Notes: a model not told the origin generated them from the sequence alone. A DNA stretch of 64,000 nucleotides from Varroa destructor (GCF_002443255.2 NW_019211456.1:35341795-35405794); one strand, 5' to 3'; shown: positions 24,708-35,605, numbered from the stretch's first letter. Numbers and translations: made by a program.

Positions 24708-24874
24708 GTAAACAAGAATGGTTGAAACCTATAATGGGCAGTCAAACGTCGGATGCCGGTTCAATGGCAACAACTAGCTACGGTAACGGTAAATTAGCAC
24801 CATCTATGGAAAGCATATACTGCATATTATCAATATCAGACCTACGAGCCTAACACAAGTAATATTTTCTCTCC

Positions 24875-24894
24875 TATATATATATATACATATA
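24875..24894. repeat. short (TA)n tract in an intron
   Basis: Ten TA units with one CA change, just upstream of the acceptor of the next candidate exon. Confidence 0.85.
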
Positions 24895-24907
24895 AATCAT
24901 CTTTCAG

Positions 24908-24967
24908 GCAACGGTATGCTGTGGCTATAATCTACCGTTGGGTTGCCGAAATGCAACAGTATCGAAG
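24908..24967 (+). CDS. candidate exon 2 of 3, strongest splice pair
   Basis: A consensus acceptor (aatcatctttcag) and a consensus donor (GAAG|GTAAGG) lie 60 bases apart. With one leading base the frame reads QRYAVAIIYRWVAEMQQYR and leaves AG, completed to Arg by the next exon. Phase 0 is also open (ATVCCGYNLPLGCRNATVSK), so the frame is not settled by this exon alone. The chosen frame has an amphipathic, aromatic and basic character that continues naturally into exon 3. No family recognised. Confidence 0.5.
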
Positions 24968-25235
24968 GTAAGGTACAAAGACTCCAATAGAGTGTTTTCA
25001 CCTTACCTTTTAGCCTAGTTCATGTACAATTAGTTTGAGTGGGAACAGAGTAGATCATCAGTTCCTATCATCACTTATTCATAAAACAAGAGGAACCTCC
25101 ATTACTCATTGAATTCGCAGTATCCCAAATGAATGTGCAGAGCGTCGTCACTCGAATGCACGTTGTTAAACAAAAAAAAAAAACTATTAATGATAATACT
25201 AACTTATCATCCAATATCCTTCGTACTGTTTTCAG

Positions 25236-25368
25236 AAATAAATATAAGGCTTTTGCAGCTGACGAGAAATCGATGAAACCTATTAAATCTGTATCAATCT
25301 TTAGAGACCTAGAGCTTGCTTGTTTTCAGTCATTCGACCTTAATACTGGAGGCTCTTTAAGGTCATAG
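25236..25368 (+). CDS. candidate exon 3 of 3 with stop
   Basis: A strong acceptor (ccttcgtactgttttcag) opens a frame that continues the one chosen for 24908-24967. It reads NKYKAFAADEKSMKPIKS at the start and reaches TAG after about 44 codons. About two thirds of the first 28 codons start with a purine, which supports coding in this frame. A second acceptor-like AG (tgcttgttttcag, near 25331) lies inside. Together the three pieces would encode about 80 residues of a Lys/Arg-rich C-terminal region. The 5' part of the gene was not found. Confidence 0.42.
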
Positions 25369-25893
25369 ATCTTTGCCGTGTGTCGCGAGCGATACAGAAG
25401 TTGTTAAAAAAAGTTCCTATGAATACATGTAATATAGTTATCATAACACGAGCTTCAAGACTGGGGTCGTGCTAATCCACTGTGATTCATTATATGCGCG
25501 TCATTAACCATCACACTCCTGAACATTATTTCAGATCTATGAAGCCTTTAAGGGAACGAAGTCATCGAAATATTTTATCCTATTCCTGCCTAGCTACAAG
25601 AAAAAAGTGCATTTCCCTCTTATACTTTACTTATGAGCTACAAAGTAAATATTGAAGAAAACTTAAGAAGAACAATCTTTCAGAACACTTGTGTAAACAT
25701 ATCTCCGTTATTACCCCGTTACTATTATTACTCCGTTATTATTATTATACCCGCAGGATCCGTCTCAACAACAGTAAGAACAAATTCCTATTGCGCTAAT
25801 CTTGGAACCGTCATCTTGTTATTTCCTTAAAGAATAGAACTAACGTTTTGCTGTTAGCTGGAGCTACCTTTTAAGCCTCTCGTTTCTTTACAG

Positions 25894-26168
25894 TGTTCGC
25901 TCTTCGATCCGTTTTTTGCGCGGCATGGATAGCAGAGAAGCGAACGATGGTCGTTGAACTTTCTGCCAGTTTTCCCATTATTGAGTTCACTTCAACTCCT
26001 AATAGTCTTCGTGCTGGTGTGGCCTTTAACAGTGGCCTATTCGTTGACGGCGTTCGGCGTCTTTGCTTCAGCCCATTAACGCGAATCGTTTCAAGTTGCT
26101 CTCTCCGCCGTCCCCAACAAACCTTTCAGAGCTACATCACTGTGGTTTACTGTAACGCCATACTTTGA
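25894..26168 (+). CDS. candidate exon or terminal exon
   Basis: A strong acceptor (cctctcgtttctttacag) is followed, after two bases, by an open frame of about 90 codons to TGA at about 48% G+C. It reads FALRSVFCAAWIAEKRTMVV at the start. Two other frames are open for 12-20 codons, one of them containing MDSREANDGR before a stop. Codon first-position purines are near one half, so frame evidence is neutral. If real, it is more likely part of an unrelated or alternative transcript than of the 24.6-25.4 kb exons. No family recognised. Confidence 0.33.
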
Positions 26169-26179
26169 CACATGTAGAA

Positions 26180-26860
26180 GTTTGCGTGTAGTCGTTCCGC
26201 GCTTTCTGGGTCCCTTTCACCGCTATGGATTCATGCACTAAACGCGAGCATGGCCAGGGACAGGCTTTCGATGTCTGTTTATCTCCGCCTCGTGTACATG
26301 TGTACGCTGTGTTGTATAGATCGCGTACTACTCGCATGTTGCCTGTAGAAGTATATATATGGAAACGAGTTGGCGTAGCAGCGTGAATTCGTGAAGTCTC
26401 TGCAAAAGATAGACATGCCCGTGAACATTGGCATGGCACCCTAATTATTCACAGTGGCAAGGACGAGGAAGCCACCACCGCCACTAACAAGCCTTGCTAT
26501 TTGTCCTGGCTACTCGTTAGGCTAAGCAGGGCAGCTTTGCTTAGTCTGCCACTGTAGACTTACTGCCACCATCACAGGCAGAGGCTTTTTCATAGCGCGT
26601 TCTGTGGGTTCCCTCTTCTAGCCTCCTCCTTCTGTGAAACATCGCGTTGGTCCAGGCGTCAGCTTCGGACCCTTATACGTATGGCCTGTATCGCATTTTC
26701 ATCGCTCTGGCACTGCTTATCGCATAAATACCAACAACCTTGCTTTCCTACGCGGTAACCAGAGTAAACAGTAAGTAACAGCATGAAGGAATACCAGCTG
26801 TAACATGGTTGCGCATCTTTTCCCCTTAGCTAGTCAGGTCCTCGTCTTCTGACGAGTATT
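26180..26860. promoter_or_regulatory. GC-richer block upstream of 28.5 kb gene
   Basis: A raised-G+C stretch with many CCACC/GCC triplets and no long open frame on the plus strand. Position and composition would suit a promoter or 5'UTR exon of the candidate gene starting at 28493. This is inference from placement only. Confidence 0.22.
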
Positions 26861-26869
26861 CCCAACAAG

Positions 26870-28492
26870 TCGAGCCACTGAATACCGCCAGCCACACCCC
26901 AACTAGGGAATATTGTGCACTTACACATAGAATACAACAGCACTATTCTATGCCAAACTACCCAATGGAGTTTCCACGCAAATCCTACATGTACGTGTGC
27001 CATAGGTCACTCTACAACCTGTTTCGCCCAGTATCGGCAGTCGCATGTGTCTGAACGACAACAGTGATTATATCAGCAACAAACACCGCTAGCAGTAAAA
27101 CAGCGATACAAGCACGCGTAGTCTTGCTGAAATATGTTTTACTCATTAAAGGAGTATAGCGTTGGCGAAGTTAATTTATCGTCTGTTGCCACCAACCACA
27201 CATATTCAAGCGCAATCTACAATCAATGCTACTTGCAAGTATAGTTCTATCGACATGACGTCCTTTTGTTTTGCCAAGACGGGAAAATAAGGTAGGGCTG
27301 TTGACTGTCGTTCGTGCATTACCTTTGGTTTCTCAGGCAAAAAAATTAAATAGTTATTACAAGCCTGTATAGTACGAGTCCCAAAGTTGTTTATGATGCA
27401 ATCCATGTATTCTTCAAAATTGTAAGGTGCTTTTACAGAATAGAATGCTATGATCAAAACTACAGAAGCTCATTCGATGCTTAGCGCTATTCGGCCATAA
27501 AAGTTCATAAAAAAACAGAAAAAAGTACATGTTATGAGCAGCATGCGTGATGAACGTTCATATACACTAAACGGCGACCTCCGTCCGATAGCCCAGGAGT
27601 AAAAAACCCCAATTCTGGTAAGGCTGCTTTTGCTTTTCAGCTTGCAGGTTCCATTAAAAATGTATGCTTTGTTTAGCAGCACTATGAATAGATTGACCGA
27701 CCAATAGTATAACACATACATTATCATCAACTATATTAGCGGAAGACATTTGTAACAAAAAAAAAAAAAGCGAAAGTACCGCACTATAATGTTCACCAAG
27801 GCAATTTCGGCGCGAGTCTATCGAAAAACTATATGCAGATATCGGCTTGAAGATATACGGTTATAACCATTTCAAACAACTGGACTTTCATTATGAACGT
27901 CTTAACGTCTCCATTTATCAAAACTTTTAGCCGCTTAACATTTCTCTGAGTCGTCAACAAGGCATTCTCTCCAACCTGCGTATAAACTTTTCATATCTAT
28001 CTAGATACGCGAAAACAGGGCTGAACGGATTTTCTGGCTTTGAATTGATTGGGACAAACCTTTTTTGGTTGATACTCACGGTGGCCGTTCTCTTTTGTTA
28101 CGTACTAGCTATTTATTCTGATTGTGGAATACTTAACCAACGATAGAAAAGGCATCTAACACTAACGCTATTTCTGTACCAATGACACGGACATGTGTCC
28201 TTTACATAGTACCAAGGACTCAGTAGAAGTGAGATCCCGTCTCAGTCACAACATCCGGTCAAGAACATCGAGCCTTTACCCCATCTGCCATTACAGATGT
28301 AGAAATTGACATCGTATTTTCCATTAATTCGCATAACATTTAACAACGATTGACCACTTGATACGACCAGCAATATACGCATGAAACCTAGCGTCGGGCT
28401 TCTCATTTCCCCCTTCGGTGCTCACCGTCCTTCACAAAATGACAAAATATGTATGGCGGCGAGATATTTGCTTTTTTTTTTTTTTCTTTTAG
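26870..28492. other. non-coding stretch
   Basis: AT-rich with an A-run at 27757-27769. It ends in a long uninterrupted pyrimidine tract (28469-28490) that forms the acceptor of the next candidate exon. No gene supported. Confidence 0.5.
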
Positions 28493-28590
28493 ATGTTCCC
28501 AAAACGAGTCACGCTCGTCTTGCTGGGTGTCATCGTTTGCGTCCTCTGTTATTTCGACCATCGTCGAAGAAGCTCACACTTAAGACTGCG
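28493..28590 (+). CDS. candidate first coding exon, type II membrane protein
   Basis: A very long pyrimidine tract ending ctttttttttttttcttttag is followed immediately by ATG. The frame encodes a short basic head (MFPKR), a membrane-spanning segment (VTLVLLGVIVCVLCYF) and a basic flank (DHRRRSSHLRL). That is the layout of a signal-anchored type II protein with a short cytosolic tail, as in Golgi glycosyltransferases and sulfotransferases. A donor-like CTGCG|GTAGTA at 28591 leaves two bases (CG) that fit the next exon's single leading G. Unspliced, the frame would stop at once (CGG TAG). Another frame is open longer (to 28635), so the reading is not certain. Confidence 0.43.
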
Positions 28591-29022
28591 GTAGTACGGG
28601 GCAAGACGAAGACGTACCGTATAAACAAGCTATAGCAAAATAACACAAGAATTCCGGCTGGCCGCATAAAAATATACAAAAAAAGATATCCGAAAGCGGT
28701 CTAGAATCGACCAGCAAGGGAGTGTCAACTGTTGTGGGCCAACCAACCAGCCAGCCAGCTAAGTTCAGGGCAGACCTTATTCCATCCCATTGAAACGGAA
28801 CCATGGAACCATAAGGAAGCGGAGGAAGCTTTCGGGTGTCCCCATAGTAGCTATTTGTGACTTTCTGAGCCTGTTCCCCTTTTGCGACCCAACCTACTGT
28901 CCTGCCGCCCGTATCACATCCGCACATCCGTAGTATAGCTGGCCTCTTCGTTCTGATGGCTAGCGGTGGCAGCAGTCTTTGTCCTTGTATGAATACTCAC
29001 ACCGTCACTTCTTTTCTTGTAG

Positions 29023-29392
29023 GGCTTTGTTGCGTGAAGGCCTGGTCGCTGCGTATACAGTGCTGGGCTACCAGCTTCGTTCGGTTCAAGTCTGGTCAAA
29101 CGGTATGCCCAGATCGTTGTCGTCACTTGCGAGCGTGACGCCGAAACACCGTACGGAAATGTATGATTTTAGCGGTGAACAATATTCAGTGGCAACTGAT
29201 GTCCAAATCCAAACGCAAGCCACGCGTCGGACAGTCGACATAGACCACTTGTATTCAAACGACGCTACAACAAAGAGCAAAGACGAAACAGCCTACCGCC
29301 GAGGCGTAGGCGCTCTGGTGAATACGTCAAAAAAGGTTGATGTTGAGTTGCAAGAAAGATGCGAAAAATTGCTTAGCAAATCAGTCTTAAAG
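29023..29392 (+). CDS. candidate exon, longest open frame of the window
   Basis: The acceptor (cgtcacttcttttcttgtag) and donor (TTAAAG|GTACTT) bound 370 bases at about 50% G+C. One frame is open through one leading base and 123 codons, ending on a codon boundary. The protein is hydrophilic with no cysteine until near its end: ALLREGLVAAYTVLGYQL at the start, DATTKSKDETAYRRGVGALV in the middle, and VELQERCEKLLSKSVLK at the end. If joined to 28493-28590 it would be the lumenal stem of a type II membrane protein, and its low-complexity polar character suits that. An enzyme class cannot be assigned; I saw no sulfotransferase or DXD glycosyltransferase motif. Confidence 0.6.
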
Positions 29393-29544
29393 GTACTTAT
29401 TGTCTATCGCTGGACAAGAACAAACAAATTAATTATAAAAATGGGAGTCTGAATAATAATATGTGACGTGTATCCGTATCTACGATGTATGAATATGTGA
29501 TGACGGTGAGTGACTGAATAACTCTTTTGTGTTTATGCCTATAG

Positions 29545-29784
29545 CTAAGGATTGTCGCAGTGTCACCGATTCGCTACGTAAGTAGGACAGAAAAACGATG
29601 CAGAAAAAAATATGGCACAGAGTTGCTCATCTGCGATTCGAAAAAAACCTACTTTATTTGCGCTAACCAGCACATTTTGATTGAAACGTATATATACGAA
29701 AATGGCCTCGATTTAAAGAATGGATGCTATCGTTACCAGCCTATCAGTACAATGTCCTATTCTTTATACAATATCAAGAAATGA
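29545..29784 (+). CDS. candidate next exon of the 28.5 kb gene
   Basis: An AG (gtttatgcctatag) is followed in phase 0, matching the end of 29023-29392. Two readings: a 33-base exon LRIVAVSPIRY ending at a consensus donor CTAC|GTAAGT (29578), or a terminal exon running 79 codons to TGA with five cysteines (ELLICDSKKTYFICANQHIL). The strong internal donor favours the short exon; the unspliced reading is AT-rich. A further acceptor at about 29869 (ccccatcctacag) leads to a short open end (IAMSPNDRQVELNNQFECNS) and a stop, but its phase requires two leading bases not supplied by this exon. Confidence 0.38.
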   Translation, partial: LRIVAVSPIRYVSRTEKRCRKKYGTELLICDSKKTYFICANQHILIETYIYENGLDLKNGCYRYQPISTMSYSLYNIKK

Positions 29785-29936
29785 GCATGGGGTCAGCGGC
29801 TCCATATTGCATAGATCCATGTCATTGGGTTTTTTTGCTTGTTGCCACGCGATACTATACCCCATCCTACAGTATTGCCATGAGCCCAAATGATAGGCAA
29901 GTTGAACTTAACAATCAGTTCGAATGCAATTCATGA

Positions 29937-32605
29937 AACTTGAACGTGTCCACTTTCAATGAAACGAAAAGTCAGGAAACATCTTCGTAACTAAGGTTGA
30001 AGCATTCATCGAAAACCCACAGCTGGGTCTGCTATTGGAAGAGAAGCACACATTGACTGTTTTTATCGTTCAGTGTTCCTAGGATCTATTATCTTTCTAA
30101 TCGACCCAAAGGACGTTAGGCCGAAATTGCAGTTGGCATGGAGACTATAATGGTCTCGATTAGTGGTTAGCTATCTAACTAACCAATAACTAATGCACGC
30201 AAACTTAAGGGGGCTTATATTCTATGGAGGAAACAAATAACAGGGTCTGTAACGAGAGTCGCTTCTTAAGCTGCCATTGTTGCATAGGCAACAGTTTCAA
30301 AATTACGTAATAGCAATATGGGACAGACATGCTACTAGCAGTTTCTATCCATTTGCTTTTCAATAAACTCTAGGTCGGATCGCTTTAAATAACATGACTG
30401 CTTTTTGCTTTCCGACAAAACTTCACCAGATATTTCTGTTGCCGGACCTAATATTTTCAAAAATAGAGGGAGGATATCTTGAAGCTCGAAGGCCCAATTG
30501 GCGCAAAGCATATTTCAATTTTCAATGAAAGCCATAGTGATTTTAACAGAAGCAAGCTTTGTCAAAGGAAATGTTTGACACGATTGTTAAAACTTCGTTG
30601 CCCGATCCAACAGGCCCAGCTGTAAATAAGGTTAAGCAAATGAATTAAGTGTAGGCAGAGGCTAGTTTCCTTCCCCTAGCCCTACTGTAGGCATGCTAAA
30701 AATATTCGTAGGATATGTAATAAGCAATCATTTAGGTATTATTTCAATTTCATATCGAATTGAGTATTTATGACGTATTTCCCATGAAAAAATTACGGGC
30801 GTACACAAGCAAAGGAAAAACAACTTTTTAATAGATACTCTTTTTTTTTTTTATAAGACTAGAATTATGGAACGTTCATCAAGGCCAATCGTAACTGAGG
30901 CGTTCTCAGTTTGCAGAGGCAGCAGATGGGTTTGTTTCCAAGGGGTATCGGCTTGAGCACGTTTGTCCAATATGCAACCGTGAATGATCCTTATCAGATG
31001 AATAAAAATAGAAGAAAAAGCAACACAATTCTGATGAAGAGTCGTTTGGTTCACGGCGACAGATAGCAGAGGCAGCTTCTAGAGTACATGCGTTGTCTAC
31101 CTACATTGATTGTAAACAACTTCATATAAAGAGACGCTGCAAAGGGTACAGTGGGTCAAGCTATTATTGAATAAACCCACAAATCTAAAATTGCTGCCTC
31201 ATAGTAGTGTATGTAATGACGACAGTTTAATGAAATGGTTACATTCAAGTGGCCCGTCAGTGCTTTTCGATATGAAGTAAATTAATGATGCATTAACGCG
31301 TTGAAGTTCCAATTCGTAAGGCTATTATAATCGTGTGTATGTATCGTATTATAAAACGTGATGACCGATTCGCACGGCAAAGCCCCAGTTACCTTCACAC
31401 TCAGCCATCAACGAAAGTCAAGCTACCTCGTGAATTCTGGGTTGGCATGCTGCTCGAATGCGTTTCTTAGGCTCGAAAAGAACAGAACATACGTCTTGGG
31501 TAATAAAAACACGCATTCATTGTTGGCTTACCCGAGTTTTTTACCCGAAAAATTTTCTGTTGCAGTCGAGGCGGTACTTACAAATAATAATAATGTATCT
31601 CATACTCGCCTTGTGTGGGTTAATTTGTAGATTAAAGTCGATATGTCATTTTCGTAAGATTTTTATAAAAAGTGCATAGACAGTTCGTGATAGAAAGTTA
31701 ATGTCTTGTATATTTTGGCCTTTTAGAGCTATGCGGAGTGGAGATAAATCTCTGTAGGGTAGAAATGGGGAAAAGAGGGCATGTTCATCATCTGTAAAAA
31801 ATAAAATTTAGCAAATTTTCTCATCTGTTAAACTTGACCAGCAAATAGCTTAGAAGATGAGTGTGATATTTCGTTTGCTTAAGTTTGAAATATCTGCGAG
31901 CCTTGAATACTTCTATGAGAAAATATACGTTACACATACAATTAATACAACGAATATTCTACATAAAATGAATAAATCCTCAGTTTTCCGACTAACGGTT
32001 CTTTCTTGAACTAGACTCTTCTAGATTTGAAGCTATTAGTATTTCATCGTTTTATGGATTCAAAAGGCTAATTTCACATAGAGCTGATGCCTTGCGGCTT
32101 CTCCACAAGCTATGATAGAAACCTTGATCTTCTACGATATATCTGACACAATGCTATAACGTACAGAAACATTTGAATATGCCATTGTTGTACGTATATC
32201 TATGAAGTAGTTTAGGGACATTTTCAAAATTTGCCTCCATAAAGAAACCATCGAATGAGTTGTACAGCATCGTCAGAAGTGCTCCAGGCTTAAAGCATCC
32301 TTCAATGGAAATATCCATGGCGCCTCCATGTTTTATATATGTGAAATTTATTTGTAATCCCGCAAGTTGCGACATGGCACTTAAAGCTTCATAAGCGCGT
32401 CGCCGCGCACACCTCGTGCGGCCCAGCCATATAAACAAAGATTATAAGCTCCAACCCCTAACTGAACTGGCTACAAAATTAAAGTAGGGCTACGTATTCG
32501 TATCTAGCGATATACATTACCATACGTCTGTGGATTTGCAGAGGGGCGAAATCCTAGGCGTAACTGAGGCTCAATCCTAATTTCATGCAAATAAACAACA
32601 AATAG
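29937..32605. other. non-coding stretch
   Basis: AT-rich. An acceptor with a pyrimidine lead at about 31726 and open frames at 31358-31679 were examined, but none has two good boundaries. A minus ORF at 32154-32438 is unremarkable. No other signal. Confidence 0.45.
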
Positions 32606-32737
32606 GCTGTTTGCGAAGCGCTGCTTCGCCGTGTCGCCACCGAATCGACCGCCTCTCCGAGTCGAGTCGTAAACATAGGCATATCTAGCTGGTTTCTAGG
32701 TAAACCCTTCACTTCGAAAAAACCGTTAGCTAGGCAG
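32606..32737 (+). CDS. candidate internal exon, phase 0-0
   Basis: An AG (caacaaatag) and a good donor (GGCAG|GTAATA) bound 132 bases, open as 44 codons beginning and ending on codon boundaries. The first half is strikingly GC- and CpG-rich against an AT-rich background (AVCEALLRRVATESTASPSR); the second half reads VNIGISSWFLGKPFTSKKP. The acceptor lacks a good pyrimidine tract, which is the main weakness. On the minus strand an ATG-started frame covers the same bases (MFTTRLGEAVDSVATRRSSA) and is an alternative. No family recognised. Confidence 0.35.
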
Positions 32738-33839
32738 GTAATATAAGAATTCAGTAACGAAAATACTTCAGGGCTTTAATACGAAGCATATGTTTGTGCG
32801 GTGGTTTTATTTGCAAATCACCGCTTTATCAAATGTGTTTTTTATGCGACGAACGAAGTCGCAAGTAAGTAAGGTCCTCGGTAAGAGAAACAAATTCTAT
32901 ATGAGCAAATTGTTGCGTCTCGAAGCATCTCCTTACGTAGACATACTGAGTTTAAGCTAATCTAATAGAGACATCTAGAAAAGATTAGTACGCTGTTAGC
33001 GATGTGTCCGAATTAGCAATAATCACAACTAGTAATTAACATATTGTATTATGAGGTGATGGCCTAGGTAGACATAAGTCAAGGACGCTAAAAGTTTAGG
33101 ATAACCTCGTGTTAATAAAGCGTGTCCTCTCCGAGTTCTACAGTACGCAAATTTTACAGGTGGAAGTCCACGACGAAATTGGCATGCCAAGAGTAATTAG
33201 CTTCAGGATGTCCTTTGTTTGGTCCTTAGCTTGACTAGTCAAAAGTAGAAGTTCGTGACCAGATTGCTATGTCGTCTGCTATAACCTAGAATTTCTTTTA
33301 CTTACAACTGCTAAAAAACTATTGATCCAATTTGTGTCGTGCAACACGTGGTAAACCAACGGTCTTTATCGACCCATTTTAGCACAGAGCTTTTAGAGCT
33401 TCCTATGGTTTTTGTTTCGATGGCGCTCGTCCTATTCCAACGAAGTTTTCCATAATGTGGGATATATCGATGCGGTCAATCATCGTGTAACAGCTCATTA
33501 TGAAAGAATAAACAAGTCAAAAAAAAACTAAAAATATCTAATGTAGAAAAGAGGTATTTGGAATCGATCTTTTTGCATCTGCCCAAACAACGGTGGGTCA
33601 GCAAGGGCACGATAACGGCGAAAAGAGATAGTATTCGACTCGCTGCAAATACATGTAAAATGTTTTGCTAACATATCCATCATTGACCTAGTTGGGTTTC
33701 ACTCTGCGGCTGCATAAGGCTGTCAGGGCTGCTCTTCTCTGAGTTCTGATGGTAGTAGATGTAACCACACTGTCACTAGAAAAGAATTTTTCTGAAAAAA
33801 AAAAGACTCACTAAGACTAGTATTTGTTTCCCTTACTCG

Positions 33840-34490
33840 TGGCTACGATGACCGTTCCGACTCGACAGGGCATGCTATGCATACACTTTCGCACAGTCTT
33901 TGTTACGTCCATGTCCTGGGTTTTTGAATTGTGAAGTGTTCATGGTTTCCTTTCCAGTCCTGACTCACCCTTTGACATAATACCGTACGTTTTCGATCGG
34001 GTTTGAATCGGGTAAATTTCCAGGCCGTGACGGAGCCTTAACATTTCCGTTTTCAGCAAACACCCCAGAGACACACTTTGCCATATGATGCGGTGGCCTG
34101 TCATGCATAAACACATAGTGTCCTTTCGGGAATCATTCTCATAGCTGAAGCAGTGTTCTGGTTTGAATCTAGTTCACTGTATTGTCGTTTTTTCATAGTC
34201 GCGTTAATAGAAACCACGATCCATTATTTTGCTTGAACGTTTAATCTGCTAGATCATACAGGACCCATGGGATCTGTGTCCGAAATGCCTGTAGACATGT
34301 TGGCCGTTGCTATCCAAAATCTCAAAAAGTGACTTAATCGTTTAACACATTTTAAAAGGTGCATGCTTATGTGACGATTTTGGCGGACGTTTACGATAAC
34401 TGGTATATACTCATTTTGGTACGACTGCGAAAGATTCCTGTGGATATAAGGGCTTTGTGCGTTAATTTCCTCTAACATCATTGAGTAACC
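33840..34490 (-). mobile_element. Tc1/mariner-type transposase remnant
   Basis: On the minus strand the frame reads HYVFMHDRPPHHMAKCV and then, about 20 residues on, PDSNPIENV. These match the second catalytic-Asp region (QDxxPxHxAK) and the SPDLNPIEN(L/V)W motif before the third catalytic residue of Tc1/mariner DDE transposases. Stops and frame changes occur on both sides: TGA just upstream of the first motif and just downstream of the second. It is therefore a dead copy. The N-terminal half, toward 34490, reads only in fragments. Terminal inverted repeats were not located. Confidence 0.62.
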
Positions 34491-34635
34491 GTTACAAATT
34501 GTTTTCTTTTGTGGAACGAATGAAGTGATCCTGTCTCATTGCTGCACTGCGCATCTTTTCAATGTTTATTTCCTACTTTTTTTTTGTGATAAAATCACCT
34601 TATTCACTATTCTTCCTTATTTTTTATCACTGCAG

Positions 34636-34772
34636 ACATTGACCGACTCAACAAGTTATGAGCCTGGTTATGAAATTTTTTTCTATAATCCCATTGCAAG
34701 TTCGTCTATAGTCACAATAGCACGAAAACCATTGACATCTCGTGGTGAACGATCATTGTACCACACATCTCA
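34636..34772 (+). CDS. candidate internal exon with very strong splice sites
   Basis: A long pyrimidine-rich acceptor (ccttattttttatcactgcag) and a consensus donor (CTCA|GTAAGTGC) bound 137 bases. Only one of three frames is open: phase 0, 45 codons plus two bases. The protein starts TLTDSTSYEPGYEIFFYNPI and ends TSRGERSLYHTS; it is polar with aromatic residues and could be a beta-rich extracellular module, but no family is recognised. The phase would accept the end of 32606-32737. It lies right beside a dead Tc1/mariner copy, so intron insertion by the transposon is likely if the exon is real. Confidence 0.55.
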
Positions 34773-35123
34773 GTAAGTGCTTATTCTGCCACAACCGTTT
34801 AAAAATACTCGTTTGGCGAGAGTATCGTCAAATGTGTGGTTGTGAAAAAAGCACAGAAAAAGAGCTTTTACAGTAAAAAAAAAAAAAGTGCAGATATTTA
34901 CTTCGGGGGCGAAGATATTTTCGGTCAAATTTGATATATGTGAAGTTTCTAGATGGCCTTATTTGATTGGCCAACGAGTATCTATATATATGTGCTTACT
35001 CGATTGTACGATACTCTGTTCAAGTTGAATTGAACAAAGATTTCGCAGGTAGTGACGATGGCGACAGGGGATGGCAAATTAGGGCTCATGTGAGAACGAG
35101 TTGCTATGTGACGATGCCAGTAA

Positions 35124-35354
35124 GCGTCCGTTGTCGCTGTTGTGGTGGCTATCGTCATTGCTATTGTGGCCGCTTTGGAGTGCAAGAAGGGACGCAAAGA
35201 AAAGAAAAGAGATGGCAGCTATGCCGCTACAACTGCTAGAGCTGTTCGTGATCGTAGTGGTGCTGCCGCTAACGCTAGTGTTGATGATGACGACGTGTTC
35301 GTTTTGCATGACATCAGCAGTGGGCAGGGTTTGGCTAAAGGACTGCGTGGTTGA
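35124..35354 (+). CDS. candidate C-terminal exon with transmembrane helix
   Basis: After a TAA the frame is open for 76 codons to TGA at well over 50% G+C. It starts with a long hydrophobic helix (VVAVVVAIVIAIVAALE), then a basic stop-transfer cluster (CKKGRKEKKR), then a cytoplasmic tail with an acidic run (ASVDDDDVFVLHD). This is the layout of the end of a type I single-pass receptor. By hand count, 62 of 76 codons start with a purine, a strong coding bias for this frame. The weakness is the 5' boundary: AG precedes CGTCC at 35123, but without a pyrimidine tract. The GTN/GCN-rich DNA could also be a degenerate triplet repeat. Confidence 0.48.
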   Translation, partial: ASVVAVVVAIVIAIVAALECKKGRKEKKRDGSYAATTARAVRDRSGAAANASVDDDDVFVLHDISSGQGLAKGLRG

Positions 35355-35605
35355 GTGGCTGGCGTGGCATGGCCTAGCGAGGAAAGACAGAACCCTCGTT
35401 CCTTGACTTCACCAACCGCCTCAACTGCCTTCCTCTGTGTCTCAGTCTTCTTGGTATCGTGTGAAAGCCGCCGCATGAATAATATTGTCGCTTGAGTAAT
35501 CTCTGGCAAGTTCTCGGCATCAGAAGTCTCTACCTTAGGAGTCAGCAGCAAAAGGAGACAAAGGAACAGGAGGTATAAGAAAAAGAGGAAGAGAAGTGCA
35601 AGGAA
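35219..35605 (-). CDS. alternative minus-strand ORF, signal-peptide-like start
   Basis: On the minus strand a good acceptor (cgtcttctgctatatag) opens a frame of 128 codons. It begins with about 21 strongly hydrophobic residues (FLALLFLFFLYLLFLCLLLL), then TPKVETSDAENLPEIT and dibasic sites (MRRLSHDTKKTE). It resembles a secreted precursor whose ATG would lie in an upstream exon. The hydrophobic run is encoded by a pyrimidine tract that could equally be the 3' end of an intron whose acceptor is ctgactcctaag. The last 45 codons are antisense to the 35124-35354 ORF, where the plus frame is the better supported. Confidence 0.3.
   Translation of the reverse strand, partial: FLALLFLFFLYLLFLCLLLLLTPKVETSDAENLPEITQATILFMRRLSHDTKKTETQRKAVEAVGEVKERGFCLSSLGHATPATQPRSPLAKPCPLLMSCKTNTSSSSTLALAAAPLRSRTALAVVAA

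Noticed and set aside
29560..29784. Similarity of the 29545 frame to carbohydrate sulfotransferases (…CxxPKVxCTNW)
   Set aside because: Cys and Asp positions loosely resemble it but the PKVxCTNW core is absent.
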